Of a stretch of 64,000 nucleotides of DNA, positions 48,178 to 57,628 are shown in pieces. Each line of letters begins with the position of its first letter. Positions within the stretch are counted from its first letter, which is position 1. The stretch is from assembly GCF_013141765.1 (NCBI RefSeq), contig NZ_WHOD01000052.1, forward strand, positions 1-64,000, read 5' to 3'. The notes under the pieces are model-generated. The model searched no databases. It worked only from the letters and a program-made list of their open reading frames with translations, and was not told where the DNA came from. Both the position numbers and the translations under genes were made by a program. This DNA comes from Paenibacillus foliorum. GTDB lineage: Bacteria; Bacillota; Bacilli; Paenibacillales; NBRC-103111.

Positions 48178-49137
48178 TTAATAAACGCCTTCTTCACCAA
48201 AACGCTTGGCCAGCCAGTTAGCCCAAACAACAAGCGCCAGCCCAATAATTGATTTGAATAAACCGACAGCCGTTGTATAGCTGAATTGACCTTGCTGAAT
48301 CCCATTTCGGTAAACATATGTTTCAAATACATCAGAAACATTCGCTACTGCGCCATTAGACATCAAGAACACCTGCTCGAAGCCAACATCCATAATATGA
48401 CCCAATCGCAAAATCAAGAGAATAATAATAACATTGCGAATACCTGGCAGCGTGATGTGCCATATTTGTCTAATTCGGCTAGCACCGTCAATCTTGGCCG
48501 CTTCATACTGCTGTGAGTCAATCCCGGTTATGGCAGCCAGGAATATAATCGTTCCCCAGCCGGTATCCTTCCAAATATTTTGCCCAGTAAGCAGTCCCCA
48601 GAAGAAATTGGCATTAGTTAGAAAATCTATCTTAGAGTACCCCATGTACTCAAGCATAAGATTGATAATTCCACTGGATTGCGAAAACAGTAAGAAGGTA
48701 ATTCCTGCGATAATAACCCAAGATAGAAAATGGGGTAAGTAGACAACTGATTGAATGATTCGCTTAAAATATTTATTGCCAACCTCATTCATACAAAGGG
48801 ACAACAAAATAGGTAAAGGAAAAAAGAAAATTAAGCTCAATAAGCTGATCATCATCGTGTTGCGAAACAGAAGATAAAAGCTCGGGTTGGTGAAAAATCT
48901 TACAAAATGTTCGATTCCTACCCAACTGCTTTTCAATACCCCCATATAGGGAGAATAATCTTGAAAAGCTATGATGATGCCCCACATGGGGTAATATTTG
49001 AAAATAAGAAAGTACAGGATACCTGGAAAAACCAGAAGGTATAAATACCTGTCACGTTTAAGGTCGGACCAAAGCATCGTCTTACTTTTCCTTTTTGCAA
49101 GCGGTTGCGAAATTGACTTCGTCGCTTGGAAATCCAT
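48178..49137 (-). CDS. ABC permease, LplB type
   Basis: A 319-residue membrane subunit, first gene of this operon, with GAGGAGG before the ATG. A basic head (KRKSKTMLWSDLKRDRY) precedes six helices. FKYYPMWGIIIAFQDYSPYMG is the LplB hallmark; the EAA loop is YEAAKIDGASRIRQIWHITLPGI. It lies 300 bp downstream of the membrane AraC regulator gene, which ends with its own terminator. Confidence 0.93.
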   Translation of the reverse strand: MDFQATKSISQPLAKRKSKTMLWSDLKRDRYLYLLVFPGILYFLIFKYYPMWGIIIAFQDYSPYMGVLKSSWVGIEHFVRFFTNPSFYLLFRNTMMISLLSLIFFFPLPILLSLCMNEVGNKYFKRIIQSVVYLPHFLSWVIIAGITFLLFSQSSGIINLMLEYMGYSKIDFLTNANFFWGLLTGQNIWKDTGWGTIIFLAAITGIDSQQYEAAKIDGASRIRQIWHITLPGIRNVIIILLILRLGHIMDVGFEQVFLMSNGAVANVSDVFETYVYRNGIQQGQFSYTTAVGLFKSIIGLALVVWANWLAKRFGEEGVY

Positions 49138-49359
49138 CTACCTCTTCCTCCTCACTTGTTAATTCAAGCTATGTTCATTCCTTATCCATACATGATCAAT
49201 ATAGGTTTCGTCTCCCCTTTCCATAAAACTGGTTTGTTTGATTGACTGATGCCCTAACAATAGAGCGCTGTCATTACAAACGCAATACCAATAAATTATC
49301 ACTATGCCCGTGCAAAATTTCCGGCTATCGTCTTTTTTTGAATTTCAACAAAAGGCTCT

Positions 49360-49382
49360 TACAACAGCAAATTTGCGCTGAA
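49360..49382. repeat. Copy of an intergenic repeat motif
   Basis: ACAACAGCAAATTTGCGCTGAA resembles the segment beginning CAACAGCAAATTTTTGATCGAA at about 59889. It lies in the gap 49138-49395, which otherwise shows only AT-rich sequence. Confidence 0.35.
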
Positions 49383-49395
49383 TCATTTCTTGCTC

Positions 49396-49428
49396 ACAAA
49401 AAGGCCCTCCAAAAATTCGAAGGGCTTA
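49396..49428 (-). terminator. Terminator of the membrane AraC regulator gene
   Basis: The minus-strand hairpin AAGCCCTTCG/GGAGGGCCTT is followed by TTTTG, about 10 bases past the stop codon. Confidence 0.8.
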
Positions 49429-49436
49429 ACTTCATT

Positions 49437-51782
49437 TTATGCCGAAGAATCTGAAGGATTGCCTTGAGTATGCTTCTCACGATACTGCCTGGGAGTAATA
49501 CCTTCACTCTTTTTAAAGATACGAATTAAATGGGAGGGTTGATAGTGTAGCAGCCCGGCTATATCATTGATTTTCATATCGGTTGTAACCAACAGTTCTT
49601 TACATTTCTCAATTCGTAAACGAATAATGAAATCGATAAAATTGATGCCATTGATTTGCCTGAACGCCTTACTTAGCTTCGAGGAGCTCATCTGCAATTG
49701 GTCGGCATACATTTCAAGCGATATGTCCAATAGTATTTCCTGTTGAATTTGCCCGTGCAGCTTATTCATCGTTTCTCGCATATTGCTGTCATAAGCAATG
49801 GTTAATGTCTTAATAAAGGGACGAATCAGCTTATACTGAAACCAATCCACAATTGGATCCGGCTCGGATATTTGCATGAGCTGTTCATAAAGGTGAATCC
49901 CTTCGTATAAGGTATACAGATTCACATCATGCTTGATGATAGTGTCATGGAGAGTGCCCAGCAGCTTCATCATACCTTGATGCACCATTAACTCAGTGCT
50001 GTTGTTGCTTTGCAGCTCAATCATAAATTGTTGGATAAGACGGACCGCTTCCTCTTCAAGACCCATGTTGACCGCATGCACAATATCTCTTTCCAGCTCA
50101 GAGGGAAAATGCTTGAGGCTCGTATTTTCAATCATAAATTGATTCATATCCAGCATCTGGTTGGTTGTATGAAGATCGCGAAAGCGCAGTGCTTTTCTTG
50201 TTTGATCGAGTACATTGGGTATCTCCACGATCGAATCGGAAATTTTGCCCATGACTATGGTTATCCTTAGACGCAGTACATTATTAACCGAAACTATATA
50301 ATCATGAGCAAGCTTATTGAGCAAACCCTTAATCTCTTCATTAGTGAAGCTATTGTCCAACGCGAAAAATATACCTACGGATAAATCCTGAAAATTTGTT
50401 ACGTGAACCAGCTTTAGCTTCTCGGAGCAGAGCTCCAATATAATATTGGAGGCGGCAAACGTAATGAGCTGAGCGTCCCGCTCTGTGAATTTTCCACCGA
50501 GATCCGAAAGACCATGCAGCTGCGCGACCATTACTGCAAACCTTTTATTCTCCACATCCCAATCCAGCTGCTTCATTTTATTAATAATCTCCGATTCCGT
50601 ATGAGTGTACAAATTCCCCTGCAAAAACTGCAATAGAAAGCTTTCCCGGAGAGCCGGAATGGACTGCTTAATTCTCATATCAAGTGCCTGCTGTTCCTTC
50701 AGATGCTGCCTCCACTGATTTTCAATATAGATGATTTCATCTTTTTCTTCTGACCGGTTATTTCTGGAAGCTTCGAACAAATTCTTCAATCGATAGATCG
50801 GAGCGTACATTTTGTTGGATGCGAACCAAGAAAGCAGTAGCCCAATCGTCAGTCCAACCATACTGATCCATAAAATAAGACGGGACAAAAAAGTTACAGG
50901 GGCTGTAATTTGCGACAAGGGAGTTGCGGAAACAACGGTCCATTTGCTGCCTAGCTTAGCTATTTTACCGTACGATACCGTGTAGATTTGATTTCGCCAT
51001 TCATACTTGAACAAATGATCATTAAAATTTTCCTTCATAATCTGATTTTTAAGTGCATCTTCCAAAGATAGTTGATCTGGAGTAGGTTCATTATTACGAG
51101 GGGTCGTCAAATAGTCTCCATTCTCGTTAAATAAGAAAGCGACTCCTTCTCCTGAGACTAGCTTATACACCATCGTATTTAATTTATCCTGATCCAAATA
51201 GATGATAAAAGCTCCGTAAGAACCGTACATTTGGCCTCCAGGAAGCTTGATGATAATGGCTTTGTTCTTCGAATTGGGCTTATTTATCTTCTTTAATGAA
51301 TAATTCCAGTAGATCGTGCGCTCTTTCTCCAACAAGGATTCTAAGAGCTTCCGGTCCTCATCCATTCGGATAGATTGAAATCCAACCTCGTCACCAAGCA
51401 GCTTATCCGCATCGCGCAAATATAAGCTAACACTGTCGATGAGAGAATTCGATTCGGTTATTAATGAAAACGATTTCATAAATTCGTTTGTTTTACTGAA
51501 TTCTTGAATCAGATCCATATTCTTTAGCATTTCATCCATGCTTCGATCGAAAGCAAGCCTCACCACAGAATGCTCAAGATTAGTTAAATAATCATTCATC
51601 TGTTGAATGGACAGGTTAAGCTGATTCTGATGTGCCCTGTTCACTTCGGCTTCGATTCGAGAGGTTCCGATGTAATATAGAATGATGCCTATGAAAGCAA
51701 TAGGTATACAGGTAATCAACAGGACCAATCCTAGGTTTTTCCAGAAAAAACTTCCTCTGCTTCTGCCGATTGGCTTAATCAT
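49437..51782 (-). CDS. Membrane-bound AraC-family regulator (YtdP-like)
   Basis: A 781-residue protein. The ATG at 51782 is 5-6 bases after GGAGG. Two membrane helices (about 15-37 and 298-320) flank an extracellular dCache-like sensor; a HAMP-like linker (NKMYAPIYRLKNLFEAS) and a large cytoplasmic region follow. The C-terminus has an AraC DNA-binding domain: LDISLEMYADQLQMSSSKLSKAF and KINDIAGLLHYQPSHLIRIFKK. It combines sensing and DNA binding in one chain, unlike the two-component modules. It precedes the LplABC-type operon on the same strand and is its likely regulator. Confidence 0.9.
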   Translation of the reverse strand: MIKPIGRSRGSFFWKNLGLVLLITCIPIAFIGIILYYIGTSRIEAEVNRAHQNQLNLSIQQMNDYLTNLEHSVVRLAFDRSMDEMLKNMDLIQEFSKTNEFMKSFSLITESNSLIDSVSLYLRDADKLLGDEVGFQSIRMDEDRKLLESLLEKERTIYWNYSLKKINKPNSKNKAIIIKLPGGQMYGSYGAFIIYLDQDKLNTMVYKLVSGEGVAFLFNENGDYLTTPRNNEPTPDQLSLEDALKNQIMKENFNDHLFKYEWRNQIYTVSYGKIAKLGSKWTVVSATPLSQITAPVTFLSRLILWISMVGLTIGLLLSWFASNKMYAPIYRLKNLFEASRNNRSEEKDEIIYIENQWRQHLKEQQALDMRIKQSIPALRESFLLQFLQGNLYTHTESEIINKMKQLDWDVENKRFAVMVAQLHGLSDLGGKFTERDAQLITFAASNIILELCSEKLKLVHVTNFQDLSVGIFFALDNSFTNEEIKGLLNKLAHDYIVSVNNVLRLRITIVMGKISDSIVEIPNVLDQTRKALRFRDLHTTNQMLDMNQFMIENTSLKHFPSELERDIVHAVNMGLEEEAVRLIQQFMIELQSNNSTELMVHQGMMKLLGTLHDTIIKHDVNLYTLYEGIHLYEQLMQISEPDPIVDWFQYKLIRPFIKTLTIAYDSNMRETMNKLHGQIQQEILLDISLEMYADQLQMSSSKLSKAFRQINGINFIDFIIRLRIEKCKELLVTTDMKINDIAGLLHYQPSHLIRIFKKSEGITPRQYREKHTQGNPSDSSA

Positions 51783-52077
51783 ATGATCCTCCACACATCC
51801 TATCGCCAAAACCCATAATATTATCTATACACAATACTATATATATTACCCTTACACAATATACACTGTATTATGATGATATGAAATAATCAAGATATCT
51901 TAGAAACCTTCATTAGCAGCGTGGGGTTCGACCGACCGCCATGCAACACACAACGTCGCACGGGAGCCGCGCGCGTTGGAAGATTACGTTTGTTCGTTAG
52001 GAGCGAGGTACTATGTATGGGAACATTACCCCTTACATGCAGTTCACTTACCCCAAAACCATATCCATAAGTATCAT
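51783..52077. other. Intergenic region with AT-rich promoter zone and a GC-rich patch
   Basis: No gene is seen. TACACAATA repeats at 51828-51836 and 51853-51861 in the probable promoter zone of the membrane AraC regulator. At about 51912-52010 the base composition turns GC-rich (with GGGAGCCGCGCGCG), unlike the flanks. I could not match it to a gene or RNA. Confidence 0.4.
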
Positions 52078-52109
52078 AAAAAAAGGAGAAAGCTCATCAA
52101 CTCTCTCCT
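52078..52109 (-). terminator. Terminator of the purine-salvage operon
   Basis: Minus-strand stem GGAGAGAG/CTTTCTCC followed by TTTTTTT, about 30 bases past the adenine deaminase stop. Confidence 0.9.
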
Positions 52110-52139
52110 CATTCCTACTATCCCATATATACAATTGAA

Positions 52140-53849
52140 CTAGCCAATTATTAAAGAAACAACCTTGCCTTCATTTACGTCAATTAATCCATGATCTGTG
52201 ATTTTCAGCGCTGGACTAACAGCTAGTGAATGTGTGCTGATCGACATTATCGGGTTATAATGCTTGTACCCTAGCGACTTCATCGCTTTGCGGATAGCCT
52301 CCAGCTCCATTGCTGTCTGTTCCAGTGATGCTTCTGTTAAAATGCCGCCTACCGGCAGATGGAGGTTCGCAAGCAGCTCCCCATTATCTGCTACACAAAA
52401 GCCACCTTGATTCTTAATCACTTCATTGGCGGCCAGCATCATATCTTCGACATTATGCCCTACAACAAGCAGATTGTGATTGTCATGAGAGTAAGTCGTC
52501 GCTACGGCACCACGTTTGATCGTATCGCCGCCAATTAAGCCGAATGCGCGATTCCCGTTTTTTCCGTAACGTTCGAACGTAGCAATAAGCCCGTAACCAC
52601 TTTCCTGCCAGCATAGCTCGCCTTGGCGAATCTCTGCCTCTCCCTTATGCTCTTCAGTGAAAGTCGAACCGTCTTTCACCATCATCACGCGGCACGCGTA
52701 ACGACCATCAACGGAATCTACAGCCACTGAGAAATCCTTCTCACTCAGCTGCGGCAGCTTAACACTTGTATAGTAATGCGCAGGAAATGCACCCTGACTC
52801 GCTTTGGAGCTGTAGGTTTCTGCTGCATCGTATACCTTCCGGCCCTTTTTAAATACTTGGTCGATAGTCAGCTCTGACAAATTCGAGATCAATAAAAAAT
52901 CGCTGATTTTTCCTGGAGCAATAGCTCCACGGTCATACATTCTCATCCTTTTGGAAGGGGTGAAGGTACTCGCGTAAATCGCTTTCTCCGGTTCCATTCC
53001 CATCTCAATTGCTTTGCGAACAATATGATTCAAGTGCCCCCGACGCTGGAAGGAATCCGGCATCACATCATCGGTTACGAAGCAGAAATGTTCGGCAACA
53101 TCATGCTGAATTAAATAATCCATCACTTCAGGCGTCATTGATTTCTCCTGGATCTCAATAAACATCCCTGCACCGATCCGCGCTTCCATTCCTTCTATCG
53201 TTTGATGGGTATGATCGGAATCTACCCCACTGTATATCACCCTTTGTAAATCCAGGTCAAGCAGCTTAGGACAATGACCTTCGATTATTAAATTCGGATA
53301 ATTACTGCGGATATGAGTTAAAATTTGATTCGTCTTGCAATCAGGATCCTTAATGATATCCACATAGTTCATGATTTCGCCTAAGCAAATGATTTTTTCC
53401 GATCGCAGGAGCTCATCCAAATCCTCAATTTCAATAGCTCCCCCTGTCGTTTCCATAGAGGTTGCCGGTACTGAGCTTGGAATCGCATAAAACATATCGG
53501 CCACACAATCTTTGCTCGCCTTGATCATTTCCTTCACACCGTCAAGCCCGAAAACATTAGCCATTTCATGAGGCTCCGGCACAATGGTAGTTACTCCATT
53601 CTTGATAAGCCCATAGGAGAAAGTTTCCGGGGTGACCATCGTGCTTTCAATATGAAGATGAATATCAATCAGACCGGGGATCATGTATCGTCCTTGCCCA
53701 TCTAGCCTTTCACCAGCTTCGAAGCTTTCTGCACCACGATTTCCGATATATAAAAATTTACCGTCCTTTACTGCTGCATTGCCATGGACGAACTTTTTAA
53801 AGTAACTGTTGTAGATCTGTACATTTTCAATCAGCAAATCGACTAGCAT
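52140..53849 (-). CDS. ade: Adenine deaminase
   Basis: A 569-residue cytoplasmic amidohydrolase converting adenine to hypoxanthine and ammonia. GGAGG precedes the ATG by about 9 bases. Metal-binding and family motifs are intact: DIHLHIEST near residue 62, EPHEMANVFG, IEGHCPKL and VTDDVMPD. The C-terminal adenine-deaminase domain contains YSHDNHNLLVVG. The length is normal for the family. It is the last gene of an operon with a nucleoside hydrolase and a polyamine-type importer, so it would process adenine released from imported or cleaved nucleosides. Confidence 0.95.
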   Translation of the reverse strand: MLVDLLIENVQIYNSYFKKFVHGNAAVKDGKFLYIGNRGAESFEAGERLDGQGRYMIPGLIDIHLHIESTMVTPETFSYGLIKNGVTTIVPEPHEMANVFGLDGVKEMIKASKDCVADMFYAIPSSVPATSMETTGGAIEIEDLDELLRSEKIICLGEIMNYVDIIKDPDCKTNQILTHIRSNYPNLIIEGHCPKLLDLDLQRVIYSGVDSDHTHQTIEGMEARIGAGMFIEIQEKSMTPEVMDYLIQHDVAEHFCFVTDDVMPDSFQRRGHLNHIVRKAIEMGMEPEKAIYASTFTPSKRMRMYDRGAIAPGKISDFLLISNLSELTIDQVFKKGRKVYDAAETYSSKASQGAFPAHYYTSVKLPQLSEKDFSVAVDSVDGRYACRVMMVKDGSTFTEEHKGEAEIRQGELCWQESGYGLIATFERYGKNGNRAFGLIGGDTIKRGAVATTYSHDNHNLLVVGHNVEDMMLAANEVIKNQGGFCVADNGELLANLHLPVGGILTEASLEQTAMELEAIRKAMKSLGYKHYNPIMSISTHSLAVSPALKITDHGLIDVNEGKVVSLIIG

Positions 53850-53870
53850 TTGCTTGCACCTCCAAATTCA

Positions 53871-54932
53871 CTACTCAACTAAAACTAATTTCTCACTAGG
53901 GAATAGAAGACGTATTTCGCTGCCATTAGAATAAGGGGCTTCCATTTCTTTGTTTACAGTGAAATCCCCCAAATCAGTCTCCACGACATACTGGTAGCTT
54001 CTCCCTAGGAATGTGCTTACTTTCACACGTCCTGCCACGCGATTCGGACCCTGTCCTATTTCTTCCGTTGAACCAATAATCACGTCTTCAGGGCGAATAG
54101 CGCCTTTCTTGCCCTTCTGCTCCCCTTTGCCAGGGCTCTTAGCCGCGATAAAAGTATAGCTCTTAACCTTAAGCTCGACCTCATCGCTTCTTTCTTGTCT
54201 TTCATCAAAGGATATAAAATTGTTAAAACCGATAAACCGAGCTATAAACTCCGTCTTCGGATATTTGAAAATCGTAGCAGGCCGGTCCAGCTGTTCTATG
54301 ATCCCTTTATTCATGATGGCAACCTGATCCGATATAGAGAAGCACTCTTCCTGATCATGGGAAACATAGACGGTGGTAATGCCCAGCTCCTGTTGAATGC
54401 GGCGAATTTCCACCCGCATGTTCACACGCAGATTGGCGTCCAGATTACTTAGCGGCTCGTCGAATAGCAATAAATCCGGCTCGATCACAAGCGCCCGGGC
54501 AATAGCAACCCGTTGTCTTTGGCCTCCTGACAGTTCCTTAGGGAACCGCTTCTCAAAGCCGGACAAGCTAACCGTATCGAGCATTTTTCTTACACGACGG
54601 TCTAGCTCAGCCCCGCTCACCTTGCGCAGTCGAAGCCCAAACGCTACATTGTCGTAAACCGATAAATGCGGGAACAAGGCATAGCTCTGGAATACGAAGC
54701 CAAAGTTACGCTTATTGACGGGTACACGCGTATAGTCTACACCGTTCAACGTAAATCGGCCTTCTTTTGCCTCCAAAAACCCGGCGATAAGCCGCAGAGT
54801 AGTTGTCTTGCCGCAGCCGCTCGGGCCGAGCAGCGAAATAAGGCTCCCTTTTTCCACGTTCAGGTTAAAATCCTTCAAAATATATTGTTGGTCATAGGCA
54901 ACCGATACACCCTCTAGAGTTAGCAAAGCCAT
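53871..54932 (-). CDS. ABC transporter ATPase, PotA-like
   Basis: A 353-residue ATPase, the only importer ATPase in the window. Walker A GPSGCGKTT (about 36-44), signature LSGGQRQR, Walker B LLLFDEPLSNLD, H-loop VSHDQEE. A C-terminal TOBE-like regulatory domain (about 240-353) includes AIRPEDVIIG. It energises the two downstream-type permeases encoded just upstream in the operon. Family members import polyamines, iron or other small solutes. Confidence 0.93.
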   Translation of the reverse strand: MALLTLEGVSVAYDQQYILKDFNLNVEKGSLISLLGPSGCGKTTTLRLIAGFLEAKEGRFTLNGVDYTRVPVNKRNFGFVFQSYALFPHLSVYDNVAFGLRLRKVSGAELDRRVRKMLDTVSLSGFEKRFPKELSGGQRQRVAIARALVIEPDLLLFDEPLSNLDANLRVNMRVEIRRIQQELGITTVYVSHDQEECFSISDQVAIMNKGIIEQLDRPATIFKYPKTEFIARFIGFNNFISFDERQERSDEVELKVKSYTFIAAKSPGKGEQKGKKGAIRPEDVIIGSTEEIGQGPNRVAGRVKVSTFLGRSYQYVVETDLGDFTVNKEMEAPYSNGSEIRLLFPSEKLVLVE

Positions 54933-54947
54933 AAGCGAAAGCCTCCA

Positions 54948-55736
54948 TTATCGTTTGGTAAAATAGGATAGACCCATCAGCCGTTCGATCACGAACATGA
55001 AAAGTGCTGTAAAGATCATAAGAATTACGGATATAGCGGCAATCGTTGGGTCAAAATGATTTTCCACGTACGTCAGCATTTGGATAGGCAGCGTACTGAC
55101 CCCTGGACCGGTCATAAATACGGAGATATCGACATTATTAAAGGACTCCAAGAAAGCGATAAGAACGGCTGCGATAATACCGGATTTGATATTCGGCAGC
55201 ACCACTTTGAAGAAGGTCTTCAGCTGTCCAGCACCCAGACTTAAAGCTGCTTCTTCTATGGCGAAGTCGAAATTCGATAAGCTTGATGCAATAACACGTA
55301 TAATAAAGGGCAGCATAACCACCGTATGTCCAATCAGCAGTGCCGCATAAATCGGCAGGTTATACGTCACGATTACGTATTTCAGCATCGTGAACCCAAG
55401 TACAATTCCCGGAATAAGAACCGGAGAAATAAAAATAGCATTGAGTAAATTTTTCCCTTTAAACTCAAATCGGCTTAATGCATACGCCGCCGGCATACCT
55501 ATCAGCAGTGCCAATAAATTACCAATAAGCGATACGATGATCGAAGTGTAGAAGGTTTTTACAAACATTGAAACTTCCAAAATGTTGCTGTACCACTTAA
55601 GCGAGAAGCCTTGGGGCGGAAATTTCAAGACGCTCCCAGGTTCGAATGAAGTGAAAGCAATAATCACAAGCGGTCCGAGCAAAAATAAATATACAAGCAG
55701 CGTAAACAGGCCTAGACCTCGATTCTTCTCCTGCAT
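54948..55736 (-). CDS. ABC permease, PotC-like
   Basis: A 262-residue membrane subunit, six helices, with the EAA loop EEAALSLGAGQLKTFFKVVLPNI of the polyamine/Fe branch (no DGA). It starts 5 bp after the partner permease stop. Adjacent genes supply its partner permease, ATPase and binding protein. Confidence 0.92.
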   Translation of the reverse strand: MQEKNRGLGLFTLLVYLFLLGPLVIIAFTSFEPGSVLKFPPQGFSLKWYSNILEVSMFVKTFYTSIIVSLIGNLLALLIGMPAAYALSRFEFKGKNLLNAIFISPVLIPGIVLGFTMLKYVIVTYNLPIYAALLIGHTVVMLPFIIRVIASSLSNFDFAIEEAALSLGAGQLKTFFKVVLPNIKSGIIAAVLIAFLESFNNVDISVFMTGPGVSTLPIQMLTYVENHFDPTIAAISVILMIFTALFMFVIERLMGLSYFTKR

Positions 55737-55741
55737 CCCTT

Positions 55742-56563
55742 CTACCCCTTCGGATTTAATTTATTAGCCAGCTTGTTCATGAGACCAATGACCAAGAACG
55801 TTATGACGATCATGATCGTGGCGATGACAGAGGCCAAATACCAATCGTTAAGCGTAATGGCATTTTGATACAGAAATGTGGAGATCACTCGCTGTTTCCC
55901 GCCTAATAATGCCGGCGTTGTATAAGCTGTAAAGCTTCCAACAAACACAAGAATGCTCCCTATAATTAATCCTGGTACACTTAGCGGCACAATTACCTTG
56001 CAGAAAGCTACAAAGCGGTTCGCACCTAAACTCTCCGCCGCTTTAATCAGGTCAGGATCTATATTCTCCATAACACCGACCAAAGTTATAATAATTAACG
56101 GCAAGAACAAATGAACCAGACCGATTATCATCGCAGTAGGTGTATACAAAATATCCAAAGGCTCTTGAATCAACCCCATAGCAATAAGCGAGTTGTTAAG
56201 CAAGCCCTTTTTGCCCAAAATGATCATCCAGCTGAAGGAACGGACAACCGAGCTCGTAAGCAGTGGAAAAATAGCCAGCGCGAGCAGGATCGCCTTTTGC
56301 CTCGGAGACCGTCTGGAAATGTAATAAGCAACGGGAAACCCTATAATAATACACAACAACGTAGTAAATAGGCTGACACGCAATGTTGTCATCAGTATTT
56401 TAAGGAAATAAGGATCCTTGAAAAAGTGCATATAACCTTCAAAGGTAAATGCTCCTTTATTGAAAAAGGTTGAGCCTATCGTCAGAAGAATCGGCACTAC
56501 CATAAACACCGTCAGAAACAGCAGACCCGGTATCAATAATAAATATAAATACGTTCTCTTCAT
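55742..56563 (-). CDS. ABC permease, PotB-like
   Basis: A 273-residue membrane subunit preceded by GGAGAAAAG. Six helices; EAA loop KAAESLGANRFVAFCKVIVPLSVPG. Typical PotB blocks such as SFSWMIILGKKGLLN are present. It forms the channel with the PotC-like subunit. Confidence 0.92.
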   Translation of the reverse strand: MKRTYLYLLLIPGLLFLTVFMVVPILLTIGSTFFNKGAFTFEGYMHFFKDPYFLKILMTTLRVSLFTTLLCIIIGFPVAYYISRRSPRQKAILLALAIFPLLTSSVVRSFSWMIILGKKGLLNNSLIAMGLIQEPLDILYTPTAMIIGLVHLFLPLIIITLVGVMENIDPDLIKAAESLGANRFVAFCKVIVPLSVPGLIIGSILVFVGSFTAYTTPALLGGKQRVISTFLYQNAITLNDWYLASVIATIMIVITFLVIGLMNKLANKLNPKG

Positions 56564-56597
56564 GTAACTTTTCTCCTGTTCCTTGAGTTAGCTTTCG

Positions 56598-57527
56598 CTA
56601 GGCACGCAGGGCCCGGGTAAATAGCTGGAGAAATTCGTCTGCCTTTACGTCGAGACAAACATGGACATTCGGCTCCTTGGACAAGCGATTCTGAAAGTCG
56701 CATACCGTTTGCCCGTCGCAAAGCTCACTTTTCGTTTCCACATCTACATAATAATGCTTCGTGGTAACCAATGCTCCATTGATAGCCACACCTACAGCCA
56801 GCGGATCATGTAATGCACAAGCCCTGACACCGTACCGCTCGTAGTACCGCTTCATATAATCAGCCGTACTTTCTCGAACATAACGACTGATGGGGGAATC
56901 CCCCAGAGCTTGAATATGCTCCTCTGTCAGCAATGCCTTTCGAGTGACATCCAGACCAACAAGAGTTAGGGACGGGAAGCCAGCTTGAAGCACAAGCTTT
57001 GCTGCCTCTGGATCTACATAGATGTTATATTCCGCAGTTGGGGTTACATTACCGAAGCTCGCAACTACACCGCCCATAACTATGACTTCCTTCACTTCAT
57101 GAACCAATGCAGGATATTTCATTACGGCAAGAGCTAGATTCGTCAGAGGCGCAGTCATTACCAGAGTGACTTCCCCGGCATGTCGGCGTACCTGTTCAAT
57201 AATGAAATCAGCAGCATGTCCCTCCTGAACAGTTTGATGAACCGGCATATCGCTTAAGGCTCCGCCTAGTCCATCCTGTCCGTGAACCCTGTGTTCAAAA
57301 AAGGACGTCCGCAAAAATGGTTTATCCGCTCCTCGAATGACAGGAATTTCTTGCTCAAGTTCAGCCAGCTGCAAAATTTTGCAAGTATTCGTTGTCGCTT
57401 GGTCCAAGGATACGTTACCGTTAACGGTAGTAATCCCCAGAATATCGAGCTGACCGCTGCGGATGGCCAGTAAAATGCCAAGAGCATCATCTATTCCCGT
57501 ATCTACGTCGAGGATGACCTTCTTCAT
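56598..57527 (-). CDS. Nucleoside hydrolase
   Basis: A 309-residue cytoplasmic enzyme of the inosine-uridine-preferring nucleoside hydrolase family. The ATG at 57527 (MKKVILDVDTGIDDALG) is set by AAGGGGGAAG. The calcium-site motif DVDTGIDDAL is at residues 6-15, and the later conserved Asp is in ALHDPLAVG. It cleaves the ribosyl-base bond, releasing free base for the adenine deaminase in the same operon. Confidence 0.95.
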   Translation of the reverse strand: MKKVILDVDTGIDDALGILLAIRSGQLDILGITTVNGNVSLDQATTNTCKILQLAELEQEIPVIRGADKPFLRTSFFEHRVHGQDGLGGALSDMPVHQTVQEGHAADFIIEQVRRHAGEVTLVMTAPLTNLALAVMKYPALVHEVKEVIVMGGVVASFGNVTPTAEYNIYVDPEAAKLVLQAGFPSLTLVGLDVTRKALLTEEHIQALGDSPISRYVRESTADYMKRYYERYGVRACALHDPLAVGVAINGALVTTKHYYVDVETKSELCDGQTVCDFQNRLSKEPNVHVCLDVKADEFLQLFTRALRA

Positions 57528-57566
57528 TAAACTTCCCCCTTGTACTTTCCGTGACTGAACAGATAA

Positions 57567-57606
57567 CAAGGGTACATGCTAGAGCTTGCTAGGTCATATA
57601 CCCTTG
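57567..57606 (-). other. Intercistronic stem-loop after binding-protein gene
   Basis: Arms CAAGGGTA and TACCCTTG with further internal pairing (ATG/CAT, CTAG) form a long hairpin between the binding-protein stop and the nucleoside hydrolase. No T-run follows. It may stabilise the binding-protein message. Confidence 0.6.
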
Positions 57607-57628
57607 CCACTGCTTTATATAAAGCCTA

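Noticed and set aside
51912..51940. Possible tRNA T-arm (GGTTCGACC) in the GC-rich patch
   Set aside because: The flanking bases do not form a T-stem or an acceptor stem.
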